Shown here in pieces: positions 48,240-63,203 of a stretch of 64,000 nt of DNA. Under the pieces are notes generated by a model. The model searched no databases, was not told the origin of the DNA, and saw only the letters and a list, made by a program, of their open reading frames with translations. The first letter of the stretch is position 1, and the number at the start of each line of letters is the position of its first letter. Source of the DNA: Certhia americana (taxonomy: Eukaryota; Chordata; Aves; Passeriformes; Certhiidae); the NCBI GenBank assembly GCA_018697195.1, contig CM031873.1, forward strand, positions 4,713,063-4,777,062, written 5' to 3'. The position numbers were made by a program, and so were the translations under genes.

Positions 48240-49340
48240 GTTAAGTCTGGAAGTCCTAAAGCGGGTGCAGACATCAAGGAGCATCTTTAGGTCACAGAAC
48301 ACATATTCACACTCAGCAGCCCAAATCAAAGGTCCTTCCATGGCCTTCTTTTAAAATTCAATGATTTGACCAACAGTCCATATTTTAAAACCCACAATCT
48401 GCACCATCCAGCCATAGCCAGGAATACTGTTAAATCTAGGGCTTGTTGGGTATTTGGCAGATGGCCTCTTTTCTGTCCATTCCGAATTTCCACTGTCCTG
48501 GTATTATTTCAAACCCTAGGTAGGTAACTTGCTGCCTCATGATTTGAGCTTTTTCCCAAAATATTTCGTAACCTCCTTGGCCTAGGAAATTTAGAAGATT
48601 AATAGTCAATTCCATGCACTTTTCATTAGTCTCAGTTGCTAGTAAGATATCATGAACATACTGCAGGACCAACCCTTCAGGGTTCTCCTTTATCCAGGTC
48701 TGTAATTCTTTTGTTAGTTGGTTCCCAAAAATCACTGGGCTTTTTTTAAATCCTTGTGGTAACACAGTCCAGAAAAGCTGAGTCTTCCCACCGGTTTGAG
48801 GATTTTCCGTTCAAAGGAAAAAACGCCCTGGTTTTGCTTATCAAGAGATATGCAAAAGAAGGCATCATTCAAACCTACCACTGTAAACCTTTGGTAAGGT
48901 TTACAATCCCATTCTGTAAGGGCTGCTAACAGGGTAAAGGGATTTGCTATAACAGAGTGGATATCCTGAAATATTTGATTGATTGCTCATAGGTCCTGTA
49001 CCAACCTGTACTTATTCATCCCAGGCTTTTTAACTGGCAAAATGGGAGTGTTCTGACTTACATTCTATCAATAATCCAAATTCCCTGAAATTTTCAATTA
49101 GACTCTTGATTCCACTCCTAGCTACTAATTTTAAAGGATCTTGTTTCTGCTTTACTGGTTTTGATGAAGGTTTTAGGGTAACAATTACTAGCTGAGCTTG
49201 TTGGGAATGACCTGGAGTTCCACTGCTCCAAATCAAGGGTGTTTTACTGCATTTTCTGTTGTTTCTGATATTCCTCCAGAATTTTTTCCAGTGTTCCCTG
49301 CAACATAAAAGTACTTGCCTCGATGGCTTTAGTCTTAGGT
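48240..49340 (-). pseudogene. pol: reverse transcriptase (degenerate)
   Basis: Fragments in different minus-strand frames give the whole finger-palm layout: a thumb-ward part at 48436-48765 with LPQGFKKSPVIF, and N-terminal parts near 48880-49250 (ILPVKKPG, YRLVQD). The first catalytic aspartate of motif A is glycine (VVGLNDAFF, 48873-48875). The polymerase box reads YVHD instead of YVDD (48649-48660). It is therefore inactive by at least two independent changes, besides frameshifts. Confidence 0.85.
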
Positions 49341-49344
49341 ACCA

Positions 49345-49676
49345 ATAATTACATTTCTCCATCGTTAAACAAAATCCATGCCTCCAGTTTACTTAGCAGG
49401 TCTCTTTGTAACAGAGAAACCGGGTATTCAGGCATATATAAAAATTGGTGTGTTACCCACCATTTGCCAAATTTAAAGTTAATGGGGTAAAAGAATGTTT
49501 GTTTTTCCTCTTTCCCTGTTGCACCAACAACATCTACAGTTTCTTGGTTTCATTGTCCTTTATTTGTATTTAATACTGAATAAGTAGCCCTAATGTCGAT
49601 GAAAAAATCAATTTTCTCTTTCCCCCAGCTCTATTGTAACCAGCGGTTTAGCTGGGGTTTTCACTCCCGGTTCCTG
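49345..49676 (-). pseudogene. pro: retroviral protease (degenerate)
   Basis: It follows the gag TGA in the same frame (KPLVTIELG), then changes frame within a G/A run near 49635. The active-site region reads FIDIRATYSVLN, so the catalytic D(T/S)G is D-I-R (49587-49597). The end of the domain (a PVSLLQRDLLSKL segment near 49400) is recognisable. Confidence 0.8.
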
Positions 49677-50741
49677 TCATTCCTGATAGAGGGTTAGCTC
49701 GGTAGCCAGGGGCCCTTTCAGGTTCTTGGGGCATTCCCGTTTCCAGTGGCCAAGCCCCCTACAATACGCGCACTGGTTCGGCTGCAGCCCTCCGTGGGCA
49801 GAGCCCCTCTCCGTCCTGCGGTTAAATAGCGCCTTCTGCAGGGCTGCACTGAGCATCGCGTCCCTACATCTTTCTCTTCTTTTTCTTTCCACCTCCCGTT
49901 TCTTTTTTCTCTCCTCCCATTCCATTTCCCGTGTCTTTTCTTTCTGCTCCTTCTCCTTCTCTCTCTCCAAGATCTTGCTTTCTTCTTCTTCTCCCCTATT
50001 ATTAAAAGCTACCCAGGCCACTTGTAAGAGTTCTCCTAGGTCACGAGACTCTGCTCCCTCCAGCTTTTTCAACTTCTTTCTAATATCTGGTGCTGAGTTC
50101 CCTATGAAAATGGAAGCCAGATGTACAGCTTCCTCTGGTTTTTCCAGATCAATGTTAGTGTATCTCTTAGCAGTTGTCCTTAAGCGTTCCACAAATGCAG
50201 TTGGAGTCTCATGTGATTCTTGTTTCACTTCATAAAGTTTAGACCAATTGATTGCCTTTGGCATTGCATGTCTAAAGCCAAATAATACCCATTGTTGATA
50301 ATGTCCCAGAAAAACCCTCCCCTCCTTTGTGTTAGGGTCCCAGTGGGGGTCCTGGGAGGGAAAATGCTCTTCCACAGTTCCTGGTAAAGCACCAGTTGTA
50401 CCTATCCTGTCCACCTCTTTCCTGGCAGTCTGGAGTACCATCTCTCTTTCTGTCGAGTCTAATAGAGTATCTAATAGAACTTGTATAAACTCCCAGTCCG
50501 GGTTCTGGGTCTTCAGAATGGTTTCAAATACTCTAGATACTCTCTCTGGATCTTCTCTGTAGGGCCCTGCCAGTCTCATCCATGCCTCAAGATTGACTGG
50601 GGAGAAAGGTACCTTCACCACTATCAGGCTGTGAGATCCCAGCCCTGCCCAGAGCTGAGCTATGGCCTCCTGCTTTCTCATATCCTTCTTCCCTACCTCT
50701 TGCATTCTCACCTCCTGCTCACCCTGGGCTTTCCCCACCAA
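49677..50741 (-). CDS. gag: proviral gag: capsid and nucleocapsid frame, intact
   Basis: The frame is open for 354 codons to TGA at 49677-49679. The listed start is a TTG, not ATG; the frame is closed by TAA 18 bases upstream. Residues about 35-240 resemble the gammaretroviral capsid, including a major homology region (Q.SHETPTAFVERL, around residue 175). Residues about 240-305 form a very charged E/K/R helix. A single zinc knuckle C-X2-C-X4-H-X4-C (CAYCRGLGHWKREC) lies near residue 330. All zinc ligands are present. Mature Gag normally needs the matrix part, which here lies in another frame just upstream. Whether it is translated today is unknown. Confidence 0.8.
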   Translation of the reverse strand: MVGKAQGEQEVRMQEVGKKDMRKQEAIAQLWAGLGSHSLIVVKVPFSPVNLEAWMRLAGPYREDPERVSRVFETILKTQNPDWEFIQVLLDTLLDSTEREMVLQTARKEVDRIGTTGALPGTVEEHFPSQDPHWDPNTKEGRVFLGHYQQWVLFGFRHAMPKAINWSKLYEVKQESHETPTAFVERLRTTAKRYTNIDLEKPEEAVHLASIFIGNSAPDIRKKLKKLEGAESRDLGELLQVAWVAFNNRGEEEESKILEREKEKEQKEKTREMEWEERKKKREVERKRRERCRDAMLSAALQKALFNRRTERGSAHGGLQPNQCAYCRGLGHWKRECPKNLKGPLATELTLYQE

Positions 50742-50752
50742 TGGACTTGAAA

Positions 50753-51322
50753 TTAACTCTTACCTCCCCCCTGACTGCTCATCCCCTCCTTGTTCTTCCC
50801 CCTTATCAGGCACACCAAATTCTCTATCCCCCTGTCTCCTGCATCTGGTGCCTCTATCATTTCTACATCATCATCATCCTCCTCGCATTGGCTGTGGCAT
50901 TTCAAACAGTGGTGCCCAATACTACAAGAGGAACAGCATTGCTTCCATCTCCTACCCTTTTCCCCTTCCTTTCCAAAAGCTAACATGAGAGGGTTTGACA
51001 GGCCGGGTAGGCACCCCCTTTGCAATTCCAGATGGTCTCTTAAAGTAAAGAACAGATCTACGGAAGGCATCTCCCTCCACTTCTCCTCTCTTCTACAAAA
51101 CAGCCTCAGCTCTAACATGGTGTGATAATTCAAGGTGCCATTCTCCGGCCACTTCTCTCCATTGTCCAGTTTATAAAGTGGCCACCAGTGGTTACAATAT
51201 TGGATTAGTTTGGATTTAAATAGCGAATCTCCCCCAATCTTTTCCCAGTGGTTCAACACACATTTCAGCGGAGAATTCGGGATATCATTTCCCACTCTAC
51301 TTTTAGAACAGACCACCCCCAT
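50753..51322 (-). CDS. gag: proviral gag: matrix and p12-like frame, intact but out of frame with capsid
   Basis: An ATG at 51320-51322 opens 189 codons to TAA at 50753-50755. It begins MGVVCSKS, a myristoylation-type start. A matrix-like core with paired W residues and FCRREEKW follows, then an acidic EEDDDD segment typical of the linker before capsid. It ends where the capsid frame opens; the two overlap by only about ten bases, so a single 1-nt indel there separates them. The sequence GGAG|GTAAGAGT at the junction also reads as a strong splice donor. Confidence 0.75.
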   Translation of the reverse strand: MGVVCSKSRVGNDIPNSPLKCVLNHWEKIGGDSLFKSKLIQYCNHWWPLYKLDNGEKWPENGTLNYHTMLELRLFCRREEKWREMPSVDLFFTLRDHLELQRGCLPGLSNPLMLAFGKEGEKGRRWKQCCSSCSIGHHCLKCHSQCEEDDDDVEMIEAPDAGDRGIENLVCLIRGKNKEGMSSQGGGKS

Positions 51323-52312
51323 ACTCAATAATATACAACAACAGCTGGAAAGCGAATACGATTACCTGGGCGCGGGGAGTCCCCGCGACTGTTTCTGGGC
51401 TACAGCGAAGGAGTGACGCTGCCCAGGTGGCTGGCGCTGCAGCAGGCGAGAACCCTCGGGCCGGGGCAGGGCTGCTGTGCTGCGAGTCCATTGGGTTCCT
51501 TCTCTTCTCCTCCTCCACCTCCTCCCCAAGATGACGGCAGGGGAACAGCTGAGCTGAAATTGAGGGTGCCCCTGCCCGCCCGCCTGCTCCCGCTCGCACC
51601 GGGAATCCGGCACGCACTGGCACGAGAGGGCGCTTACCATCCACAGATGCTATTTCAGCCGTGCACACAGAAAAGAAACCAATAATCGATAGCACACACC
51701 CCGCGATTGCTTCGACACCCTGTTCAACAGTCAGTTAAATTTCAACACTTTCAGCAAATGAGCTTTATATACAGGCGTCCCAGTGTTGATTTTACAGGCC
51801 AGCAAACTGAAATCAACACATGCACACCGCTAGAGATCAAAAAGAATTCAGATTATCTAAGCAAACTCCACCACAAAAGTAGATACAGCAGTGCTTTGGC
51901 TCCAGTGTTATGAGCCTGGTTTTTTCTCCTCCGCCAGCTCCAACACTGCTTTAAGTTTCCTGCTCCAGGGGAACCCCTCGGAGGGAACTCAAAACCCCTA
52001 GTCCTGAGGGACTGGAACCCCCAGTAGACCTGAGGGACTCAAAGCCCCAGACAGTGAGCTTTCCCAGGGACTTGAACCCTTGTTGGGTGACTTAAACCTC
52101 TCACCAGTGACTCTGTGAGGGGATTCGTACTCCTCATCAATAACCCCAAGAAAACCAATTTAAATGATGTCTTTACTCACCCCAGGGATTTTGCCTTGAG
52201 CCCCTGATGGTCTGAGGCCGAGGTTCCCCCTGAGAACCCCTCAGTGCCAGCTGGAGATCTGTCAACTGCAGATCCGTCGAGGCTCAGAGGTGAGCTCCCA
52301 TCTGGGTGGCCA
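51323..52312 (-). other. proviral leader between 5' LTR and gag
   Basis: About 990 bases, unusually long. A primer-binding-site candidate (minus strand TGGCCACCCAGATGGGAG, 52295-52312) abuts the LTR; the tRNA was not identified. Next comes a degenerate repeat (51981-52140). A CpG-rich part lies at about 51362-51650. A splice-donor-like GGATG|GTAAGC is near 51640, preceded by a short ATG-less hydrophobic frame. Confidence 0.6.
51981..52140 (-). repeat. degenerate short tandem motif in proviral leader
   Basis: On the plus strand the pattern GAGGGACT..AA.CCCC recurs at about 51981, 52006, 52032, 52065 and 52085, with spacings of about 19-36 bases, then fades. It may have bound nucleic-acid-binding Gag or simply expanded by slippage. 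Confidence 0.6.
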
Positions 52313-52685
52313 ATAACCATTACCAAAATTCATCAAAAAGCAGGTAAAATAAAACCACTTAACACCAATGTAGTGTTAAGAAGTTATCACAGGCACAGGG
52401 AATAAGCTCCACCTGATGTGCACATGATTCACTACAAGTGTGTTGCTTATATACAGTCACCACATGTGTGTTTTAATTGTTCATTACCATAAAGCCTTCC
52501 CCATATTCCCATGTTCAGTTTTTCCTATAATTTTGTTTTGGCTATAGCTGCATTCTGCATTCCTAAGGCAGACGTCTTCCCCTTATCTTCCTTCTGTCCT
52601 TGATGAGAAAGCAGCTCTGCATACCCTGTTTCTTTGCTAAAAGCACACAGACACAGCAGAAATTGGATTAATGCTTTTGGTACCA
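52313..52685 (-). repeat. 5' LTR of the provirus
   Basis: About 373 bp. On the minus strand it starts TGGTACCAAAAGC and carries TATATAAG at 52446-52453, as in its partner. The AATAAA seen in the 3' LTR is destroyed here. The inner limit is set by the primer-binding-site candidate and is uncertain by several bases. Confidence 0.82.
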
Positions 52686-52881
52686 GTTCCACAACAGGAC
52701 TGAGAGCACATCTCTGCACCTGCCAAGGATTTGGGTGGGAAAGGATAAAAGAAAGAGTGCAGGAGATGAGGAAGGGAGGAAGGCTCTGTGGAAAAAAGGA
52801 CCAGCCAGGCAGTCCTGCATTACCAGCCTGAAGGGCTTTGCCAAACAATGAACACCAAGGTTTCTGAACAAATGACAAATA

Positions 52882-52887
52882 TTTATT
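52882..52887 (-). terminator. CDK3: CDK3 polyadenylation signal
   Basis: AATAAA on the minus strand, 773 bases after the CDK3 stop. The interval 52888-53659 is taken as CDK3 3' UTR; it shows no other feature. The proviral 5' LTR begins only about 200 bases further on. Confidence 0.65.
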
Positions 52888-53659
52888 TCATACTGAAGAA
52901 AAAGAAATTAAGATGTCAACACCACACCAAGAGTCAGAGACATTCCCCCAAACATTTCAACAGAAAAAAAACATTTCCAAGACAATAAAAAAAAGGAAAC
53001 ACCATTACATCTGGAACAATGATGGAAAGCCAGTGGTTTAGCTGCTCTCTGTTTTCAGTCATATGCAGCAAATACTTCATCCTAACTGGATCTGCTTTAT
53101 GCTAACTGGATCTTTTGGCTTCTTGGTCCCAGCTAAGGCACAAATTGACACCTGATAGTGCTCCCCAGTTTGTGAAAGAGCAGGATGGCAGCTCTGTTAA
53201 ACAGCTCAGATGAAACAACTTGTCTAGTGCAGAGAAGCCTGACTGATGGCACCAGCAAAGGGCAGAACAAAGAAGTGTCCCTCTTCCCTGGTGCCAGCAA
53301 CTGCCACCAACAGACCTGGGGATGCTCCAGTGCTGGAGACAGAAATCACTGTGTGTTACCTTAGCTCACCAGTGGAAGGACAAACCTCAGAGAGATGCTC
53401 TCTTCTCTAAATTTCAGTAGTTTATGCTGATAAATTACCCCCACCTTTTGCACATGACCTCTTCAAAACAGCTCTCCTGGCTGTAACCCAAATTTTCCCC
53501 CAGCAACAGACTGAAAATCTCTAAATGCCAAGAATAACCCCTTCCAGACTCCTCAGGAGAAGTAAGACCCTGGGTTCCTGCCAGGCCCCTGCTAAGTGCC
53601 CCAGACCAGATCTGCAGTGCTACCTGAAGGTGCAAGAGCTTGGGGAGAGCCGTATCCTC

Positions 53660-59114
<5,455 letters not shown>

Positions 59115-59120
59115 TTTATT
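59115..59120 (-). terminator. TEN1: TEN1 polyadenylation signal candidate
   Basis: AATAAA on the minus strand, 540 bases after the TEN1 stop. A second candidate lies at 59006-59011. The interval 59121-59659 would be TEN1 3' UTR; it shows no other feature. Confidence 0.5.
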
Positions 59121-59659
59121 TTAGAGTTAGAATTAATCCTCCCCTTAGATACACGTTCTTCATACCTGAAGAGGCAGGTGCTACTGAAAATAGGGACTCT
59201 TTGTTCATGTTTCTTTGGTCAGCCCAGATACATGAGTGTTTTGCCAGGAATGTTCCTGTGTGGCAGCTGAGTCAGGGTACCCCAACACAGGTATTCATGG
59301 GTCGGCAGCCAGGCAGGGCTCATGCCCTTTACCCCATCTGCCAAAGGTGAGATGCTTAACTCCAGATTCAGAGACTTCTACTTCTGACTTCTTCATGTTG
59401 TGCATTACGAAAGAACCAGCTTAACCCAAGTGTTCCCATTCCTTAAGCACCCTTTCAAGCAGACAACAAACCTGCTTCCCAGAGCTATTTTAGTCATGAC
59501 ACCTGAGGCAGGAATGGACAGCCCACAGTCACACACATTGACTCACAGTCTTCAAGTGACTTTGCTGTATGCCACAGCAAACACACCTCCTAATTTACTT
59601 TTAACATATTTGTTGCAAATAGTAGTGCAAGGGCCAGCGTGTGGCTGATCTCAGAGCTG

Positions 59660-61373
59660 TCAGGATGTGCTGTTTTCCCTCTGCTTCTGCCTCTCACCGA
59701 AGTATTTCCTCTGCTCCTGTATGGCTTGTTCCAGCAGGGGCACATTCATCCCTTCCACGCAGGTCAATATTCGTGCTTTTACCACAGGACTGGAAGTTTC
59801 TGGAGAAAGGAAAACAGACAGAGCAGCTTGGAGACAGAGTTCCCTCAGGCAACATATGACTCGACCTGGGCAAATAACCATAGCCTGAGAACTTCAGGAG
59901 ACCAGACTGGCTGCATGCTGCCACTGATGTGAGCAGCAGGAGCAGCTTAATTCAGTGACCTCTTTATAGCCTCTGCCCTGATGGCTATCAAATGCTGGTG
60001 ACTGACACTGCACTCCCCTTGCACTGGGGAACGGTGCCAGTGCCTGCCATGCAGCATCTGTCTACTTTGTGGCTGGATGCACATTGGTTTTCCCTGTCTG
60101 AAAAGCAGCAGTGGGTCTAAACTCATTTCTGAATGCCCCTGTGCAGACAGGAGGGCTCAAAGCTGGCTACAACCAACAGTTCATTGGTAGCATTCAACTG
60201 GCAACATGGAGCTGCACAGAAGTGGTCAAACCTTGGTTGTGACGCAGCCACCATCTCAGTCTGCTCCCCTTCCACCCTACAAAAATGGGGCCAACTCACT
60301 CCTAGGCTGGGATGACCAAAATAACAATTTTCTAAAGGAATTTTGCAGCAGTGGCTTAGCAGGTCACTCTCTGGAGGCCATGTGCAGTGTAGCTGTCCAC
60401 ATGCCACCGAAGACTTCTATGACATGAATGTGAATGCTTTTTATCAGGTGTGGCCAAGATAACAAAGAATTTGCTTCACTATCCCATGGTCCAGCTCAAA
60501 TCAACTCTCCACGCAAAGCACCAAGCAGCTGGAGCATAGGGCACCCCAGGAAAGGAGAACATGACAGAGCCTGCCTTCATTCCTCACATGTCTGAGGGCA
60601 AGGACAATAATTAGAGCCTTTCAAGGATGGCAAAGACCAACCCAGCCACTTGCAATGAGGTATTGCTGCAATCTGCCATGATTGGGATGAAGAGGATAGG
60701 TGCAGTAGCTGGCAGTGATGCCAGAAGGCTTTTTAGCAAAGGTTTCACAAGCCTAGCAATGCTGCTGAAATGCTTCTAAAAAAATCTGTACCGGAGAACC
60801 AGAATTTCACCAAGATATGGGTGGCTCTTCTCAGCCAGAAGACAGCAGGGACAGACAGGCTGCTCCTACCTTGAATCACATGCTCGTGTGACTGGAGGAG
60901 CTGCATGAGAGGAGCCTTGGCCCAGGCTGCCCTCAGTGACTCAGGGAGCCCCAAAAGGGTTGATGTACCACAATGAGCAGCAAAGGGCACCAGTTCTTGC
61001 AGCATTTACCTTCCCTGTGTTCGGCCTCTCCCAGGACCATGTAGAAGGATCCCACTTGGGCTTGGAATGGCTCCACAAACTTGGTGTCAACGCAGACTTG
61101 GTACTGAGCCGAGTTGTGCTGCATGATGAGAATGGCTTCAGATCGGGCCAGGTCATAGCAGCATAACCTGGGAATGATCAATTTGGGAAGCTCAGCCATG
61201 CAGAAATCCAATTACAAACCTAAGGGGAGATGCTCAGCCAGCAAAGGAAAGATCTGGCCTGCAAGGAGAGCAGGGTACCCATCTCACCTGCCAAACGTCC
61301 TCAGTGTCTTCCCCTCGGGGACTGAGTTGTTGATCTCCCACAGGAAGTAATAGACACCAGCACTCGGCAGCAT
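59660..61373 (-). CDS. TEN1: TEN1, CST complex subunit (complete coding sequence, three exons)
   Basis: TEN1 is the small OB-fold subunit of CTC1-STN1-TEN1, which binds telomeric single-stranded DNA and assists C-strand fill-in by polymerase alpha-primase. Minus-strand exons: 61373-61288, 61167-61010, 59799-59660 (stop TGA 59662-59660). They give 127 aa; human TEN1 has 123. The start MLPSAGVYYFLWEI, the TFGRLCCYDL junction, VEPFQAQVGSFYMVLGE, and the C-terminal VVKARILTCVEGMN with PLLEQAI match the family. A splice acceptor 17 bases upstream of the ATG (TTTACTGCAG, exon edge 61390) shows that a noncoding first exon exists further upstream, as in mammals. Confidence 0.94.
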
Positions 61374-61390
61374 CTCACACAATTGCTAGC

Positions 61391-62899
61391 CTGCAGTAAA
61401 GCAAAAGGTCTGACTCCATGCTTCTCCAGCACCTGATCCTCATTGTAAGTGATAACTGCCCTTCAACTCCTTCCTTGCCCAGGTTCCACCATCTAGGGGG
61501 CTGCAAGAGCTTTACAGCTTCCCTGCTGAGTTCTATCTGCAGCTCAGTGCCAAACCCAGGGCATCCTGGCACAGAGGAACTGCCTAGTCCCACATAACCC
61601 AGCACGAAATACAGGCAGCCCAGCAGATCCTCTAGGTCTTGCCCAGGTTATGGATGAGTTAAGAAAGTTTAAGGAAGTAGGGAGAATGGTGTCTAAGAAG
61701 TTCAGAGAGTGTGAGGGACTGAGATGCAGGGATAGCCTCAGCTGCTGGGCTGAGTGCAGCAAGATTTAAGGAATGATCCCAAGCCTGTTCTCTTACTGCA
61801 GCATAAAAAGTTCTGGCAGTGTCTGATCCTGCAGCTGGAGAACAATAAATTGGATCCAAGCCAGCTTGGTTTCGTCAGAAGTCTGGTAGGGTTTAGCAGA
61901 CAATGATGAATTAATTCCAAGACGAGGCTCAGCTGGGACCTCCTGGGACCTCCTGCGGTGGAGCAGGGCTGGCACAGGCAAGTCAGCCACAGCACAGAGC
62001 ATACAGAAAGGCAGGAATGCAAAACAGCTTCAGCAAAGTTCTAATCCTGCTCAGTCAATGTCATAGCCAGGCTCCTGGCTGTGCCCTGAAGTGGTTTTTT
62101 TTTGCATCTGATCTCCCTTGCAGGCTGCCCGTGTTTGGAATGTTTCCATGCTTCATTTACTGTTTTTTTTCTTTTTGCCTCTGTGTGGGACCCCAAGAGC
62201 TGCACAACAGCCCAGGCAGGGACTCCTGCCACTCAGACAAGTGAGTCCATCGGTGGGCATTCGAGGACACCCTCAGTACTGATTACTTAGCACAGGAGAC
62301 ACTGAGCTGACACACACACTGTGGCATTAATACTTGGTGTCCCTTGGCCACCCCACGCATTGCTCACGGGGTTGCAACCTTGCAAAATGCCCCACGGAGG
62401 ATTCCGTGGGAGGCTGCCGAAACCAGGGCGATCCTGGCTTACCCCATGCCTGCACACGCCTCTCTCCCCGCCTGCTGCCCCACAGTCCCATGCCAGGCTG
62501 CGGACACCCAGAGTGCGCTGAAAAGCCCCTCTGGCAGGACCCCAACGTGGGTCCCAGAGGTGGAAACCCTCCCGCATCCCCCCCGCACCTAACATTTAAA
62601 AATCAGGGTCAATTCTGAACCTCCAGAAGGCAAAGTCTGTCCTGTACCGCTCGGGTTTTGCTCCTGAATCACACTGCGCAGCAAGGTGGATCAGCCAGGG
62701 ATGCAAGAGTGTGCATTTAGTCCACATTTTAACGTTTAGAATCATTTAGGTTGGAAAAGCCATACCCCAATCGCCACACACCCTGTGCCCACCCAACGTG
62801 CTACCTAACGCATGCACCAGCTCCACTGCAGGACTTTGCAGGGAGATTTATGGCACAAACGCAGCCTGCTAACGGCATCTTACGAGCTGTTTATTTAAT
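61391..62899 (-). other. TEN1: TEN1 first intron
   Basis: Between the acceptor at 61390/61391 and the shared promoter near 63.0 kb. Apart from a short CR1-like piece (62736-62762) and a duplicated GGGACCTCCT near 61935-61954, nothing was recognised. Confidence 0.6.
62736..62762 (-). repeat. very short CR1-like remnant
   Basis: TAGAATCATTTAGGTTGGAA resembles the complement of a CR1 3' end. Only about 27 bases, so the call is weak. Confidence 0.4.
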
Positions 62900-63010
62900 T
62901 AACTACTCCACGCCGATGCCGCGTGTGCCAGGCGCTCTCCCAGCGCTACTCCACGCACATCGCAGCGCGATTTAAGGCACGGCTCCCCGCACGAGTGAAC
63001 GCGGCCTCAC

Positions 63011-63060
63011 CGCTCCGCCATCGCCTCCCGCGGGAAGGGCGGGCACGGCAGGCGGGCCCA
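63011..63060 (-). other. TEN1: candidate noncoding first exon of TEN1
   Basis: On the minus strand GGAGCG|GTGAGG gives a good splice donor at 63011/63010, which could pair with the acceptor at 61391. An ATGGCG lies just before this donor and would open a short upstream frame. The outer limit is arbitrary. Confidence 0.4.
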
Positions 63061-63133
63061 CGTGGGCAGGAACCACGTGGCGTCGCGGGGTGACGTCACG
63101 CGGGGGGCGGTGCCAGCGCAGCGGGGACGGGAA

Positions 63134-63187
63134 GGGATCGGGATCGGGATCGGGATCGGGATCGGGATCGGGATCGGGATCGGGATC
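63134..63187 (+). repeat. hexanucleotide repeat (GGGATC)9 in ACOX1 5' UTR/promoter
   Basis: Nine exact copies of GGGATC, 54 bases, ending 16 bases before the ACOX1 ATG. The unit contains GATC. The perfect array suggests length polymorphism. It is in a stop-free frame on both strands but is upstream of the coding start. Confidence 0.98.
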
Positions 63188-63203
63188 GGTTACCGCCGCC
63201 GCG

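Larger units (their letters stand above)
44508..52685 (-). mobile_element. degenerate gammaretrovirus-like (class I) endogenous retrovirus, nearly full length
   Basis: Two related LTRs (44508-44868 and about 52313-52685) enclose, in minus-strand order, leader, gag (matrix, then capsid with one CCHC zinc knuckle), protease, reverse transcriptase, RNase H, integrase and an env transmembrane remnant. The gammaretroviral affinity rests on four points: the matrix-capsid layout, a highly charged helix before a single zinc knuckle, a gag frame ending in TGA with protease continuing in the same frame, and the integrase tail followed by a class I transmembrane region. The LTRs match at only about four positions in five with several indels, and no clear target duplication remains, so the insertion is old. 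A solo LTR of another family interrupts pol. It lies between the convergent 3' ends of EVPL and CDK3. Confidence 0.9.
62900..63203. promoter_or_regulatory. bidirectional TEN1/ACOX1 promoter
   Basis: A strongly CpG-rich segment between the head-to-head genes TEN1 (-) and ACOX1 (+). It contains two CACGTG E-boxes in palindromic context at 63059-63064 and 63074-63079, 15 bases apart, and a full cAMP-response palindrome TGACGTCA at 63091-63098. No TATA box is seen. E-box factors (USF, MYC, TFE family) and CREB/ATF are the known binders of such motifs; their action here is inferred. Confidence 0.75.

Noticed and set aside
52295..52312. Assignment of the proviral primer-binding site to a specific tRNA
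   Set aside because: The 18 bases are in the right place and begin TGG, but the matching tRNA could not be recognised by eye.
44501..52695. A target-site duplication for the provirus
   Set aside because: Sequences beside the LTR edges (TTGTAC on the left, GTTCCA on the right) do not match convincingly, so no duplication is claimed.
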